Assembly: GCF_002979475.1 (NCBI RefSeq)
Contig: NZ_PCOY01000007.1
Coordinates: forward strand, 62,001-126,000
Direction: 5' to 3'
DNA length: 64,000 bases
From: Microbacterium sp. MYb62
GTDB lineage: Bacteria; Actinomycetota; Actinomycetes; Actinomycetales; Microbacteriaceae
This document shows, one piece after another, positions 26,281 through 34,993 of this stretch. Below the pieces are notes generated by a model. The model saw only the letters and a program-made list of their open reading frames with translations. It ran no database searches and was not told the DNA's origin. Within the stretch, counting starts at the first letter, position 1. Every line of letters begins with the position of its first letter. The translations under genes and the position numbers were made by a program.

Positions 26281-26994
26281 CTAGGAGGCGAGTCCCATCG
26301 CGTCCATCCGCCGTGCGTGAGCGCCCATGAGTTCGGTGTACACCGGCTCGATGCGCTCGTCGTCCACGGCGAGGCGCTCCGGCCGCAGTGCGGAGCGGCA
26401 GACGAGGATCGTATCGCCGACGAGTCGGCGAGCCCACATCGACAGCAGCGACCGCCATTCCTCGTCGCTCTCGATCGTCTCCTGCACGATCGCGACGATC
26501 TCGTGGCGAGCGTCGTCTTCGCGGAGGATCTCCGCGACCCGACGCCCGGTGTCGCCGTAGCTGGAAGCCAGCGCCAGGTAGAAGTCGTCGAGCATGCCGG
26601 CGGTGATGTACACGGCGAGCAGCGTCTCCCGCGGTCGCGCGCCGATCGTCTTCCGACGGAACGCATCGAGGTTCTCGCGGAACGGCAGCATCAGCTGCGT
26701 CGGGTCGTCACCGCGCTCGGCGATGAGGTCGACGATCCCGCGGTGCTTGGTCAGGGCCGCCCCGGCCGCACGCGACAGCGACTCCTTCTCCGACAGCGCC
26801 GTCGTCGCGCGGATGAGGCGCGTGAGGGTCTCGAAGTAGCCGAGCTGCAGATATGCCGCCTGCCCGAGGAACCGATTGACCTCGGGGGCGAGCTCGGCGA
26901 AGTCGATGCGCGTCGCATCGCTCTGATCCCCCCTGCTGCGCAGGGCGAGAGTCCGTCGGGGCGCATCGTCGCGCTGCCAGAACCACTTAACCAC
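26281..26994 (-). CDS. Ferritin-like fold protein (Rv3210c-like)
   Basis: A 237-residue, mostly helical protein. The pattern of acidic and histidine residues on long helices (FLGQAAYLQLGYFETLTRL, then TKHRGIVDLIAERGDD, then LREDDARHEIVAIVQE) fits the ferritin-like/tRNA-(MiaE-like) four-helix fold, but only part of a diiron ExxH motif is convincing (EDDARHEI). Function is unknown. The start is the GTG at 26992-26994 with GGGAGG upstream. It is divergent from the DEAD-box helicase gene, with 196 bases between the starts, as in Rv3210c/Rv3211. Confidence 0.75.
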   Translation of the reverse strand: MVKWFWQRDDAPRRTLALRSRGDQSDATRIDFAELAPEVNRFLGQAAYLQLGYFETLTRLIRATTALSEKESLSRAAGAALTKHRGIVDLIAERGDDPTQLMLPFRENLDAFRRKTIGARPRETLLAVYITAGMLDDFYLALASSYGDTGRRVAEILREDDARHEIVAIVQETIESDEEWRSLLSMWARRLVGDTILVCRSALRPERLAVDDERIEPVYTELMGAHARRMDAMGLAS

Positions 26995-27074
26995 CAGGTC
27001 GTCCTCCCGAGATCACCACGTCGTTCACAATACTCGTGCGCAGCCGCCCTTCCTGGTCGGCGGCACCCCTCGGG

Positions 27075-27080
27075 TAGGCT
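27075..27080 (+). promoter_or_regulatory. Candidate -10 element of the DEAD-box helicase gene with a long structured leader
   Basis: TAGGCT is a common actinobacterial -10 hexamer. If used, it gives a leader of about 104 bases containing two hairpins: CCCCGC/GCGGGG at 27090-27107 and GGCGATCC/GGGTCGCC at 27151-27170. No clear -35 and no ribosome site before the GTG are visible. Confidence 0.45.
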
Positions 27081-27190
27081 GGGCGTGTCCCCGCCGTCGG
27101 AGCGGGGCCCCGCGCCTGTGGCACAAGAGACGGCGTGGATCCGTTTACGAGGCGATCCCGCAGGGTCGCCGGACAGGCAATCTGAATAAA

Positions 27191-28711
27191 GTGACAACTT
27201 TCGCCGATCTCGGCATCGATCAGGACATCGTCGACGCGCTCGCCGCCAAGGGCATCGTCGACGCATTCCCGATCCAGGAGCAGACCATCCCCCTCGGCCT
27301 CCCTGGCCAGGACATCATCGGCCAGGCGAAGACCGGAACGGGAAAGACCTTCGGCTTCGGCATCCCCGTCGTCCAGCGCCTCGGCAAGGACCCGGCGCAC
27401 GGCGTCAAGGCGCTCATCGTCGTGCCGACCCGCGAGCTCGCGGTGCAGGTCTACGAAGACATCGACCTACTCACCAGCAACCGCTCCACCAGCGTCGTCG
27501 CGATCTACGGCGGCAAGGCCTACGAGGGTCAGATCGACCAGCTCAAGGCCGGCGCGCAGATCGTCGTCGGGACGCCCGGCCGCCTGATCGACCTCGCCGG
27601 GCAGCGCCTGCTCGACCTCTCCAACGCGACCGAGGTCGTGCTCGACGAGGCCGACAAGATGCTCGACCTCGGCTTCCTCGCCGACATCGAGAAGATCTTC
27701 CAGAAGGTCCCCGCGGTCCGCCACACGCAGCTGTTCTCGGCCACCATGCCCGGCCCGATCGTCGCCCTGGCGCGTCGCTTCATGTCGAACCCGATCCACA
27801 TCCGCGCGAACGACCCCGACGAGGGGCTCACGCAGGCGAACATCAAGCACCTCGTGTACCGGGCGCACTCGATGGACAAGGACGAGGTGATCGCCCGCAT
27901 CCTGCAGGCCGAGGGCCGCGGCAAGACCGTGATCTTCACGCGCACCAAGCGTGCGGCGCAGCGACTCGTCGACGAGCTGGGCGACCGCGGCTTCAACGTC
28001 GGCGGCGTGCACGGCGACATGGGCCAGGATCAGCGCGAGCGCTCGATGGCCGCGTTCAAGGCCGGCAAGCGCGATGTCCTGGTGGCGACCGACGTGGCCG
28101 CCCGAGGGATCGACGTCGACGACGTCACCCACGTCATCAACCACACGATCCCCGACGAGGACAAGACGTATCTGCACCGCGCGGGTCGTACCGGCCGCGC
28201 GGGCAAGACCGGCATCGCGGTCACGTTCGTCGACTGGGAAGACCTGCACAAGTGGGCGCTCATCAACCGCGCCCTCGAGTTCGGCCAGCCGGAGCCCGTC
28301 GAGACGTACTCGTCGAGCCCGCACCTGTACGAGGACCTCGACATCCCTCAGGGCACGAAGGGCCGCCTGGTGTCGGCCCCGAAGACCGAGTCGGTGAAGA
28401 CCGAGCGCACCCGTCGACCCGAGCGCGCGGCGGATGCCGCCGCCGAGGGCACCGACGAGAGCGGCACCCGTCGTCGCCGTCGCCGCCGCAACAGCAACAC
28501 CCCTGTCGGATCGACCTTCACCGAGGGTGCTTCGGAGGCGGCGTCCGGCGAGGGCCAGTCCGCTCCCGCGGCCGACCGCAGCGCCGAAGGTGCCGGCACG
28601 CACGACGGCGCCGGTAAGGAGCACCACGACGGCAAGCCTGCTCCGGCGCGTCGCCGTCGCCGTCGTCGCGGCGGCTCCGGTGCCGGAGCAGCTCCCGTCA
28701 CCGGGGCCTGA
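27191..28711 (+). CDS. DEAD-box ATP-dependent RNA helicase (RhlE-like)
   Basis: A 506-residue RNA helicase acting on structured RNA or ribosome precursors. The motifs are a Q motif (FPIQEQTIP), AKTGTGKT (K52), PTRELA, TPGRLID, LDEADKMLDLG, SATM, a GDMGQDQRERSM segment, ATDVAARGIDV and HRAGRTGRAG. The C-terminal 110 residues are low complexity with two basic runs (RRRRRRNS and RRRRRRGGSG) suited to RNA binding. The start is a GTG with no Shine-Dalgarno sequence before it, so translation probably depends on leader structure. It corresponds to Rv3211 in the conserved block. Confidence 0.93.
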   Translation: MTTFADLGIDQDIVDALAAKGIVDAFPIQEQTIPLGLPGQDIIGQAKTGTGKTFGFGIPVVQRLGKDPAHGVKALIVVPTRELAVQVYEDIDLLTSNRSTSVVAIYGGKAYEGQIDQLKAGAQIVVGTPGRLIDLAGQRLLDLSNATEVVLDEADKMLDLGFLADIEKIFQKVPAVRHTQLFSATMPGPIVALARRFMSNPIHIRANDPDEGLTQANIKHLVYRAHSMDKDEVIARILQAEGRGKTVIFTRTKRAAQRLVDELGDRGFNVGGVHGDMGQDQRERSMAAFKAGKRDVLVATDVAARGIDVDDVTHVINHTIPDEDKTYLHRAGRTGRAGKTGIAVTFVDWEDLHKWALINRALEFGQPEPVETYSSSPHLYEDLDIPQGTKGRLVSAPKTESVKTERTRRPERAADAAAEGTDESGTRRRRRRRNSNTPVGSTFTEGASEAASGEGQSAPAADRSAEGAGTHDGAGKEHHDGKPAPARRRRRRRGGSGAGAAPVTGA

Positions 28712-28722
28712 CTTCCACGACC

Positions 28723-28765
28723 GAGGGCGCGTGCTGCGGAGAATGATCCGCGGCACGCGCCCTTC
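28723..28765 (+). terminator. Terminator of the DEAD-box helicase gene
   Basis: GAGGGCGCGTGCTGCGGA and TCCGCGGCACGCGCCCTTC form a long stem around a 6-base loop, 12 bases after the stop codon. The downstream T run is short, as usual in this GC-rich genome. Confidence 0.8.
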
Positions 28766-28811
28766 GTCGTCGGCGCCGTGCCGTCGGTGAGGCGCGACGC
28801 GGTACGGGACC

Positions 28812-29732
28812 TCATCCCGCTCCGGTCCGCGCCCCAGGAACCGCCCGGATGCCGGACATGCCGTCCGCGGACTCCCGCAGCAGCGATGCCGGGACCCGCG
28901 GCGGATACACCCAGGCGACCAGCACGACCGAGATGATCATCAGCAGGAACCACGAGCTCAACTTGCTGAGGGAGACCGGCTGCCAGCCCTCCGCCTGATC
29001 GGGATAGGCCCATGCGCCCGCCCACGTGCCGATGTTCTCCGCGAGGTAGATGAACACCGCCACTCCGGCGAACACCGCCAGCAACGGCAGTCTGATGGTC
29101 CGGCGCCAGACACGCGCGTGCATCACCGTCGGCAGCCACAGCAGCACGACGCCGGCCAGCAGCACCCAGCGGGCATCCCACCACCAGTGGTGCGCGAAGA
29201 AGTTGAGATAGATCGCCCCTGCGAGGATCGCCGTCATCCAGCGCCGCGGGTACCTCGTGAAGCCGAGGTCGAACAGCCGGTAGACCCGGACCATGTACGA
29301 GCCGACGGCCGCGTACATGAAGCCGCTGAAGAGCGGCACTCCCCCGATCCGCAGAATTCCGTCCGCCGCGTACGCCCACGAGCCGACGTCGGTCTTGAAC
29401 AGCTCCATCACCGTGCCGGTGATGTGGAAGAGGACGATGACCCACAGCTCGCGTCCGCTCTCGAGCCGGAACGCGAGCATCGCGATCTGGATGAGCACGG
29501 CGGTGATCGTGAGCGCGTCGTTGCGGGCGAGTGCCGCATCGTCCGGGTACCAGAGGCGCGCCGCGACGATCACCACCAGCAGTGCCGCCCCGAAGATGCA
29601 CGCCCACGCCTGCTTGAGGACGAACACCGTGACCTCGATCAGGCCGGCACGGATGCCGTTCGCCGGAGCGCCGAGGAGGAGGCGATGCGCCCACGCGTCG
29701 ACGCGGCGCTCCAGAGAAGTCGCTCGCTGCAT
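28812..29732 (-). CDS. DUF817 family integral membrane protein
   Basis: A 306-residue membrane protein with about eight hydrophobic helices and the DUF817 hallmark ELFKTDVGSWAYAADGILRIGGVPLF split over residues about 107-135 (shown here in part: FKTDVGSWAY). Other conserved bits are YLNFFAHHWWWD and ENIGTWAGAWAYP. Function is unknown in all organisms. The ATG at 29730-29732 gives the usual family length. It is convergent with the helicase gene and separated from the PHP gene by 63 bases on the same strand. Confidence 0.85.
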   Translation of the reverse strand: MQRATSLERRVDAWAHRLLLGAPANGIRAGLIEVTVFVLKQAWACIFGAALLVVIVAARLWYPDDAALARNDALTITAVLIQIAMLAFRLESGRELWVIVLFHITGTVMELFKTDVGSWAYAADGILRIGGVPLFSGFMYAAVGSYMVRVYRLFDLGFTRYPRRWMTAILAGAIYLNFFAHHWWWDARWVLLAGVVLLWLPTVMHARVWRRTIRLPLLAVFAGVAVFIYLAENIGTWAGAWAYPDQAEGWQPVSLSKLSSWFLLMIISVVLVAWVYPPRVPASLLRESADGMSGIRAVPGARTGAG

Positions 29733-29795
29733 GCCTCGGACGGTATCGGTCCCGATCGACAGCTCGCCGGGAGGTGACCGACAGAATGCCGAGGA

Positions 29796-30668
29796 TCAGG
29801 GAAAACGCGGGGCCGTGCCGGTTCCGCGTGCTATGAGCCTGGCCACCATGTCCTCCGACGTCGTGTTCTCGCCGGGGAGGTTGGGTTTCCCGGTGCCGTG
29901 GTAGTCGCTCGATCCGGTGATGATGAGGTCGTGCTTCGCGGCGATCTCGCGCAGCATCCTCTTGCCCGTCTCCGTGTTCTCACGATGGTCGATCTCGAAG
30001 CCGCCGAGGCCAGCCGCGATCAGTCGCTCGATGAAGGAAACGGGCATCATGCGGTCGCGCCCCGTCGTGACGGGGTGGGCGATGACCGCGACTCCTCCGG
30101 CCTCGGTGATCAACCGCACCGCTGTCAGCGGATCCGGTGCGTAGTGCGGCTCGTAATACCCCTCGCGTGGATGCAGGATGCCGTCGAACGCCTCGGTCCG
30201 ATCCCGCACGATGCCCCGCGCGACGAGGGCGTCGGCGATGTGGGGGCGCCCGACGGTCGCATCGAGCGTCGTCTGCGCGACGACATCGTCCCACTGCAGG
30301 TCGTAGTCGCGTCCGATGTTGCGGACGATCCGCTCCGCGCGGCCGATCCGGTCACCGCGGATGCGATCGGTCTCGGCGCGCAGGGCCGCGTCCGCGGGAT
30401 CGAAGAGATAGCCGAGCACATGCACACTGCGCCACTCGTGCTTCGCCGACAGCTCCATCCCCGGGAGGAAGGTCATCCCGCGGGCGACGGCCGCATCCCC
30501 GGCTTCGCCCCACCCCGTGGAGCGGTCGTGATCGGTGAGGGCGAGCGTGCGCACCCCGTGCGCATGCGCCTGGGCGACCACCTCGGCGGGCGACTCCGTG
30601 CCATCGGAATGGTTGGAGTGCAGGTGCAGGTCGGCGGGACCGGCGAACCCGTGGGACGAAGTGGCCAT
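29796..30668 (-). CDS. PHP-domain metal-dependent phosphoesterase (nucleoside-bisphosphate phosphatase-like)
   Basis: A 290-residue cytosolic enzyme. The PHP metal ligands are recognisable: DLHLHSNHSDG (H15, H17), LTDHD (about residues 43-47), a glutamate in GMELS (about 70), IAHP (about 195) and a C-terminal SSDYHG (about 260). This set matches the YciV/RnaAM and Amb0906 group, which hydrolyses 3',5'-nucleoside bisphosphates or removes short RNA 5' ends. The ATG at 30666-30668 gives a complete domain, whereas the open frame extends to 31100 without conserved content. It is divergent from the EEP-family gene. Confidence 0.88.
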   Translation of the reverse strand: MATSSHGFAGPADLHLHSNHSDGTESPAEVVAQAHAHGVRTLALTDHDRSTGWGEAGDAAVARGMTFLPGMELSAKHEWRSVHVLGYLFDPADAALRAETDRIRGDRIGRAERIVRNIGRDYDLQWDDVVAQTTLDATVGRPHIADALVARGIVRDRTEAFDGILHPREGYYEPHYAPDPLTAVRLITEAGGVAVIAHPVTTGRDRMMPVSFIERLIAAGLGGFEIDHRENTETGKRMLREIAAKHDLIITGSSDYHGTGKPNLPGENTTSEDMVARLIARGTGTAPRFP

Positions 30669-30768
30669 CCTCCGAGCGTACCGAGCACCACCCGGCCCGG
30701 ACGCGCAGGCGCACGGAAGCGGATGTCGGGGCAGGGACTTCACAGGCGGCGCTTCTAGGCTGGAGGGG

Positions 30769-31791
30769 ATGTTTCGACTCCTGGGGATCCTCTTCACCGT
30801 GCTGCTCGCGATCGCGACCGCGATCGTGGTGTGGCCGCAGTTCTTCCGTCTGGAGCAGACGTACCCGTTCGCCCAGCTCGTGTCGGCGCGCGGGCTCGTG
30901 CTCGGCGGCTTCCTCGTCGTCGCGGTGCTCGCGCTGCTGCTGCTGTTCGCCCGTCCGCTGCGGGGGTTCGCCGCCTCCATCCTGATCGTGGCGCTGCTCG
31001 GCGCCGGGGCGACCGGTCTGATCGGAGCCACTCGGGGTTTCGGAGAATCCGCGCTTCCCGACCGGACCGAGAGCAGCCTCCGGGTGCTCACCTGGAACAC
31101 GGCGGGCGAAGCGGTTCCCGCCGAGGTGATCGCGCAGCAGATCCTCGATCAGGGCGCCGATGTCGTGGCACTGCCCGAGACCACCGAGGCCGTCGGTGAG
31201 CGCATCGCGATCATGCTGCGCGAGCAGGGGCATCCGATGTGGGTGCACCATGTGCAGTTCCGTCCCGACGTGGAGGACGGCCCCCAGTCCTGGCAGACCA
31301 CGGTGCTGGTCGCCCCGGACCTCGGCGAGTACTCGGTGATCGAGTCGGCCAAGGACGGGACGAGCAACACCGGCTCGGTGCCCAGCGTCGTGCTCATGCC
31401 GATCGACGGCTCCGGCCCCACGATCGTCGCCGTGCACGCGGTCGCCCCGCGCATGGAGGAGATGCAGCAGTGGCGGAGCGACCTGCAGTGGATCGCCGAC
31501 CAGTGTCCGGAGGGCGATTTCCTCCTGGCCGGAGACTTCAACGCGACGATCGACCACATGGCCTCTCTCGGCGTGGAAGGCGGCGACATCGGCTATTGCC
31601 GTGACGTCGCCTCTCGGACCGGCAACGGACTCACCGGCACCTGGCCGAGCTCACTCCCCGCGCTGGCCGGCGCCCCGATCGACCACGTCATGGCGTCGCA
31701 GAACTGGAAGCCGACGGGCTCGGTCGTGCTGGATGACGCCGGGGGAAGCGACCATCGCGCACTGATCGTGCAGCTCGAGCCGGTCGGCTGA
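30769..31791 (+). CDS. Membrane-anchored endonuclease/exonuclease/phosphatase (EEP) family protein
   Basis: A 340-residue protein with three N-terminal hydrophobic helices (about 1-20, 38-60 and 65-88) and an EEP catalytic domain outside or at the membrane. Readable EEP motifs are LTWNTAG, a catalytic-site glutamate in LPETTEAV, LAGDFNAT and the closing GSDHRALIVQL. Substrates may be nucleic acid or phospholipid-linked; it cannot be decided here. The ATG at 30769 directly follows TGGAGGGG. It is 100 bases from the divergent PHP gene and followed after 38 bases by the aminopeptidase gene. Confidence 0.85.
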   Translation: MFRLLGILFTVLLAIATAIVVWPQFFRLEQTYPFAQLVSARGLVLGGFLVVAVLALLLLFARPLRGFAASILIVALLGAGATGLIGATRGFGESALPDRTESSLRVLTWNTAGEAVPAEVIAQQILDQGADVVALPETTEAVGERIAIMLREQGHPMWVHHVQFRPDVEDGPQSWQTTVLVAPDLGEYSVIESAKDGTSNTGSVPSVVLMPIDGSGPTIVAVHAVAPRMEEMQQWRSDLQWIADQCPEGDFLLAGDFNATIDHMASLGVEGGDIGYCRDVASRTGNGLTGTWPSSLPALAGAPIDHVMASQNWKPTGSVVLDDAGGSDHRALIVQLEPVG

Positions 31792-31829
31792 AACTCCCGT
31801 ACCGATCCTCCAGATGACAGACTGGAGGG

Positions 31830-33251
31830 ATGAGCACAGGAGAGCGCGACACGATCGCAGAGCCCACCGTCGAAGCGGCTGTCGAGAACGGCACGACGAA
31901 CCGCAAGCAGCCCTTCCCCCAGGGCTTCCTCGACACCATCTCCACGGGCTGGGCCGAACGTCCCGAGACGCTTCCCGCTCCCCGCGCACAGGCGGCCTAC
32001 GCCGCCGTCCGACGGGCCGCCGTCTCCGCGGCGTTCCCGGGCAAGCGTCTCGTGATCCCGGCCGGCTCGCTCAAGCAGCGCAGCAACGACACCGACTACG
32101 TCTTCCGCGCGCACTCCGCCTTCGCGCACCTCACCGGGTGGGCGTCGGATGCCGAGCCCGACTCGGTGCTCGTCTTCGCGCCGACCGACGCAGGGCATGA
32201 CGTCACACTGTTCTTCCGTGAGCGCGCCGACCGCACGACCACCGAGTTCTACGCCGACGCCACGATCGGCGAGTTCTGGATCGGCCCGCGTCCGTCTCTC
32301 GCGGGTGTCGCCGCCGACCTCGAGATCGCGACGGCGCACCTGCACGAGCTCGGGGCCGTCGAGGGCGAGCTGGTGCTCGACGAAGACGACGCTCTCACCC
32401 GCTTCGTCTCGGAACTGCGCCTCATCAAGGACGAGTTCGAGATCGCCGAGATGCGTCGTGCCGTCGAGATCACGGCGAACGGCTTCGACGACATCATCCG
32501 CGAGTTGCCGGCAGCGACCGCCCACGCCCGCGGCGAGCGCGTGGTGGAGGGTGTCTTCCACCGTCGCGCACGCGAGGACGGCAACGGCGAGGGCTACGAC
32601 ACGATCGCCGCCTCCGGCCCGCACGCCTGCTATCTGCACTGGACGCGCAACGACGGCACCGTCGTCCCCGGCGACCTGATCCTGGTGGATGCCGGTGTCG
32701 AGGCCGACAGCCTGTACACCGCCGACATCACCCGCACGCTTCCTGTCTCGGGCACCTTCACCGACGTGCAGCGTCGGGTCTACGAGACCGTGCGCGAGGC
32801 TGCAGACGCCGCGTTCGCGGCAGCGCGGGTGGGCGTGCGCTTCCGCGACGTGCACGGAGCCGCGATGAAGGTCATCGCCGAGCGCACGGCCGAATGGGGC
32901 CTCCTGCCGGTCTCCGCCGAGGAGGCCCTGGATGCCGACAAGGGCGGCCAGCACCGCCGCTACATGGTGCACGGGACCTCGCATCACCTCGGCATCGACG
33001 TGCACGACTGCGCGCAGGCCCGTCGAGAGATGTACTACGACGGCATCCTCGCACCAGGCATGGTCTTCACGATCGAGCCGGGACTCTATTTCCAGATCGA
33101 CGATCTCACCGTGCCGGCGGAGCTCCGCGGGATCGGCGTGCGCATCGAGGACGACATCCTGATGACGGAGGACGGCCCGGTCAACCTGTCGGCGGACATT
33201 CCGCGCACGGCCGACGAAGTCGAGGCCTGGATCGCCCGCCTGCAGGGCTGA
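31830..33251 (+). CDS. pepP: Xaa-Pro aminopeptidase (M24B family)
   Basis: A 473-residue cytosolic dinuclear metallopeptidase removing N-terminal residues before proline. The N-terminal domain (about 45-215) has the PepP pattern DTDYVFRAHSAFAHLTG. The pita-bread domain keeps all five metal ligands: Asp in LVDAGVE, Asp in TADITRT, His in HGTSHHLGIDVHD, Glu in IEPGLY and Glu in GVRIEDDI. Length and start fit the family. It is followed by a 52-residue membrane protein and a kinase-like gene with tiny gaps, so the three probably form one transcript. Confidence 0.93.
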   Translation: MSTGERDTIAEPTVEAAVENGTTNRKQPFPQGFLDTISTGWAERPETLPAPRAQAAYAAVRRAAVSAAFPGKRLVIPAGSLKQRSNDTDYVFRAHSAFAHLTGWASDAEPDSVLVFAPTDAGHDVTLFFRERADRTTTEFYADATIGEFWIGPRPSLAGVAADLEIATAHLHELGAVEGELVLDEDDALTRFVSELRLIKDEFEIAEMRRAVEITANGFDDIIRELPAATAHARGERVVEGVFHRRAREDGNGEGYDTIAASGPHACYLHWTRNDGTVVPGDLILVDAGVEADSLYTADITRTLPVSGTFTDVQRRVYETVREAADAAFAAARVGVRFRDVHGAAMKVIAERTAEWGLLPVSAEEALDADKGGQHRRYMVHGTSHHLGIDVHDCAQARREMYYDGILAPGMVFTIEPGLYFQIDDLTVPAELRGIGVRIEDDILMTEDGPVNLSADIPRTADEVEAWIARLQG

Positions 33252-33253
33252 CG

Positions 33254-33412
33254 ATGATGTTCGGGTTCGTCAACTTCTTCGTCCTCATCCTGATCTACGG
33301 TGTCGCCGCGCTCCTCCTCGGGGCCGTGATCTACTTCGCCGTGCTGCTCGCCCTCAAGTCGCACACCCGGTGGGTCGACCAGGGGAAGTCCGGACGATCG
33401 CGGCCGTTCTGA
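33254..33412 (+). CDS. Small single-pass membrane protein (52 residues)
   Basis: A short gene starting 2 bases after pepP: ATG at 33254, stop at 33412. The product is one long hydrophobic stretch of about 33 residues, then a basic polar end (KSHTRWVDQGKSGRSRPF). The hydrophobic-then-basic layout and the tight spacing on both sides (pepP 2 bases, kinase 3 bases) argue for a real gene. The same frame is open further upstream through pepP, so a conserved reading frame in relatives would be needed to settle it. Confidence 0.65.
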   Translation: MMFGFVNFFVLILIYGVAALLLGAVIYFAVLLALKSHTRWVDQGKSGRSRPF

Positions 33413-33415
33413 CGC

Positions 33416-34321
33416 ATGCACGACGCCGAGATCACGGTCGACGACGCGCTCGCGCGGGTGTTGATCGCCGAATCCTTCCCTGAGCTCGAGGAGCGGGAGC
33501 TGCGCCGCGTGAGCACCACCGGCACGGTGAACTCGATCATCCGCGTCGGCGACGACCTCGTCGCCCGATTCCCCTTCTTCCCCGTCACCCCGGCGGAGCT
33601 GGCGGCGGAAGCCGAGGCGATGACAGCCCTGGCGGCATCCTGTCCGTTCCCGGCGCCGCTGTCGTACGGGATCGCCGCCGGCGGAGCCGCGTTCCCGTCG
33701 GCCTGGTCCGTGCAGACCTGGATTCCCGGCAGGACAGCGCACTTCGACGAGCATTCGACCTCCCTGTCGCTGGCGCAGGACCTGGCGATGCTGATCCGAG
33801 CGCTGCGTGCGGTCGACCCGGCCGGGCGGGTCTTCGACGGTCGGGGACGCGGAGGCGACCTCGCCGATCACGACGAGTGGGTCACGGAGTGCATAGAGCG
33901 AAGCCGCCATCTGGTGGATGCCCCACGCGTGGCGGGACTCTGGGCGCAGTTGCGTGCGCTTCCTCCCGCAGGGCCGGTGGTGATGAGCCACCGTGACCTC
34001 ACGCCGTTCAATCTGCTCGTCGGCGACGGCGACGGCGTGACCCGACTCACCGGCGTCCTCGACGGCGGTGGCTTCGGACCGGCGGACAGGGCGCTCGACC
34101 TCGTCGCGGCCTGGCACCTGTTCGACGCTCCCGCCCGTCAGGTGCTTCGCGACGGTGTCGGCGCCGGTGACGTCGAGTGGTCGCGGGGAGCGGCGTGGGC
34201 GTTCCAGCAGGCGATCGGTCTCGGCTGGTACTACGAGGAGTCGAATCCCCCGATGAGCATGCTGGGCGTGTCGACCGTGCGTCGGCTGCTCGCCGATCCG
34301 GGGCTGGCCGCCCTGCTCTAG
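33416..34321 (+). CDS. Aminoglycoside phosphotransferase (APH)-family kinase
   Basis: A 301-residue small-molecule kinase. The catalytic loop is VVMSHRDLTPFNLLVG (HxDxxxxN complete), and the metal site reads GVLDGGGFGPADRALDL, a normal APH variant with Asp. An N-terminal lobe TTGTVNSIIRVGDDLVARFP supplies the nucleotide-binding lysine or arginine region. Substrate is unknown; a drug-resistance role is not implied. The ATG at 33416 begins 3 bases after the preceding stop. Its end overlaps the convergent hydrolase by 4 bases. Confidence 0.85.
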   Translation: MHDAEITVDDALARVLIAESFPELEERELRRVSTTGTVNSIIRVGDDLVARFPFFPVTPAELAAEAEAMTALAASCPFPAPLSYGIAAGGAAFPSAWSVQTWIPGRTAHFDEHSTSLSLAQDLAMLIRALRAVDPAGRVFDGRGRGGDLADHDEWVTECIERSRHLVDAPRVAGLWAQLRALPPAGPVVMSHRDLTPFNLLVGDGDGVTRLTGVLDGGGFGPADRALDLVAAWHLFDAPARQVLRDGVGAGDVEWSRGAAWAFQQAIGLGWYYEESNPPMSMLGVSTVRRLLADPGLAALL

Positions 34322-34968
34322 CGACGGACGAAGTCGGCGACGATCGGCGCGAGGGAGGCACCGATCTCTGCGACGGGGCGCTTGCGGCCCTTCACCTCGA
34401 AGGTGTGACCGCCGCCCTCGACCCATTCGACCCGCGCATCCTGGCACGACGCCACCGCCTCCTCGAACTGCGAGATCGGCTGGATGAACGGATCGTTCGT
34501 CCCCTCGACGAACAGCTGCGGGACGCGGATCGCCGGCAGATGCTCGACGCGGGGCTTCTCCGGCCTGCCGGGAGGATGCAGCGGATAACCCAGATAGACG
34601 AGGCCGTCGACCACGAGACCGTCCGCGACCGCCATCGATCCCATCCGTCCGCCGTACGACTTGCCGGTCGCCCACACGCGGGCCGCGGCGTCCTGCTCGC
34701 GCGCGAACGCCACGACGGCGTTCCAGGTGATGATCGCGTGGGCTGCCGGCCCCGGCATCCTCCGCCCCTGCTCGACGTAGGGGAAGTTGAACCGCAGGGT
34801 GGAGAAGCCGAGTCCACCGAGAGCATCCGTGAAGCCGGTGAGGAACGGGTGGTCCTTTCCGGTGCCCGCACCGTGCGCGACGATCACCGTCGTGCCGTTG
34901 CGGCCGGGTGACCAGTCTGCCGAGACCGCGGTGGGGCCGGTCGGCAGTCCGACCTGGATCTCGACCAT
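34318..34968 (-). CDS. Alpha/beta hydrolase (KANL3/TEX30-like)
   Basis: A 216-residue serine hydrolase-fold protein. The nucleophile elbow reads GKSYGGRMG with the candidate Ser, the oxyanion-side strand begins VIVAHGAGTGKDHP, the acid is likely in GTNDPF, and the catalytic His is in GGGHTFEV. This matches the small dienelactone-hydrolase/TEX30 type. Substrate unknown. The ATG at 34966-34968 gives the standard family start; the open frame upstream is low-complexity sequence that belongs to the antisense of the next gene. It is probably cotranscribed with the upstream stress-type gene. Confidence 0.82.
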   Translation of the reverse strand: MVEIQVGLPTGPTAVSADWSPGRNGTTVIVAHGAGTGKDHPFLTGFTDALGGLGFSTLRFNFPYVEQGRRMPGPAAHAIITWNAVVAFAREQDAAARVWATGKSYGGRMGSMAVADGLVVDGLVYLGYPLHPPGRPEKPRVEHLPAIRVPQLFVEGTNDPFIQPISQFEEAVASCQDARVEWVEGGGHTFEVKGRKRPVAEIGASLAPIVADFVRR

Positions 34969-34993
34969 CAGTCGATCGACGAGGGGACGACGA

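Noticed and set aside
33416-34321. An aminoglycoside resistance gene
   Set aside because: The APH fold is shared by many small-molecule kinases and nothing in the context points to resistance.
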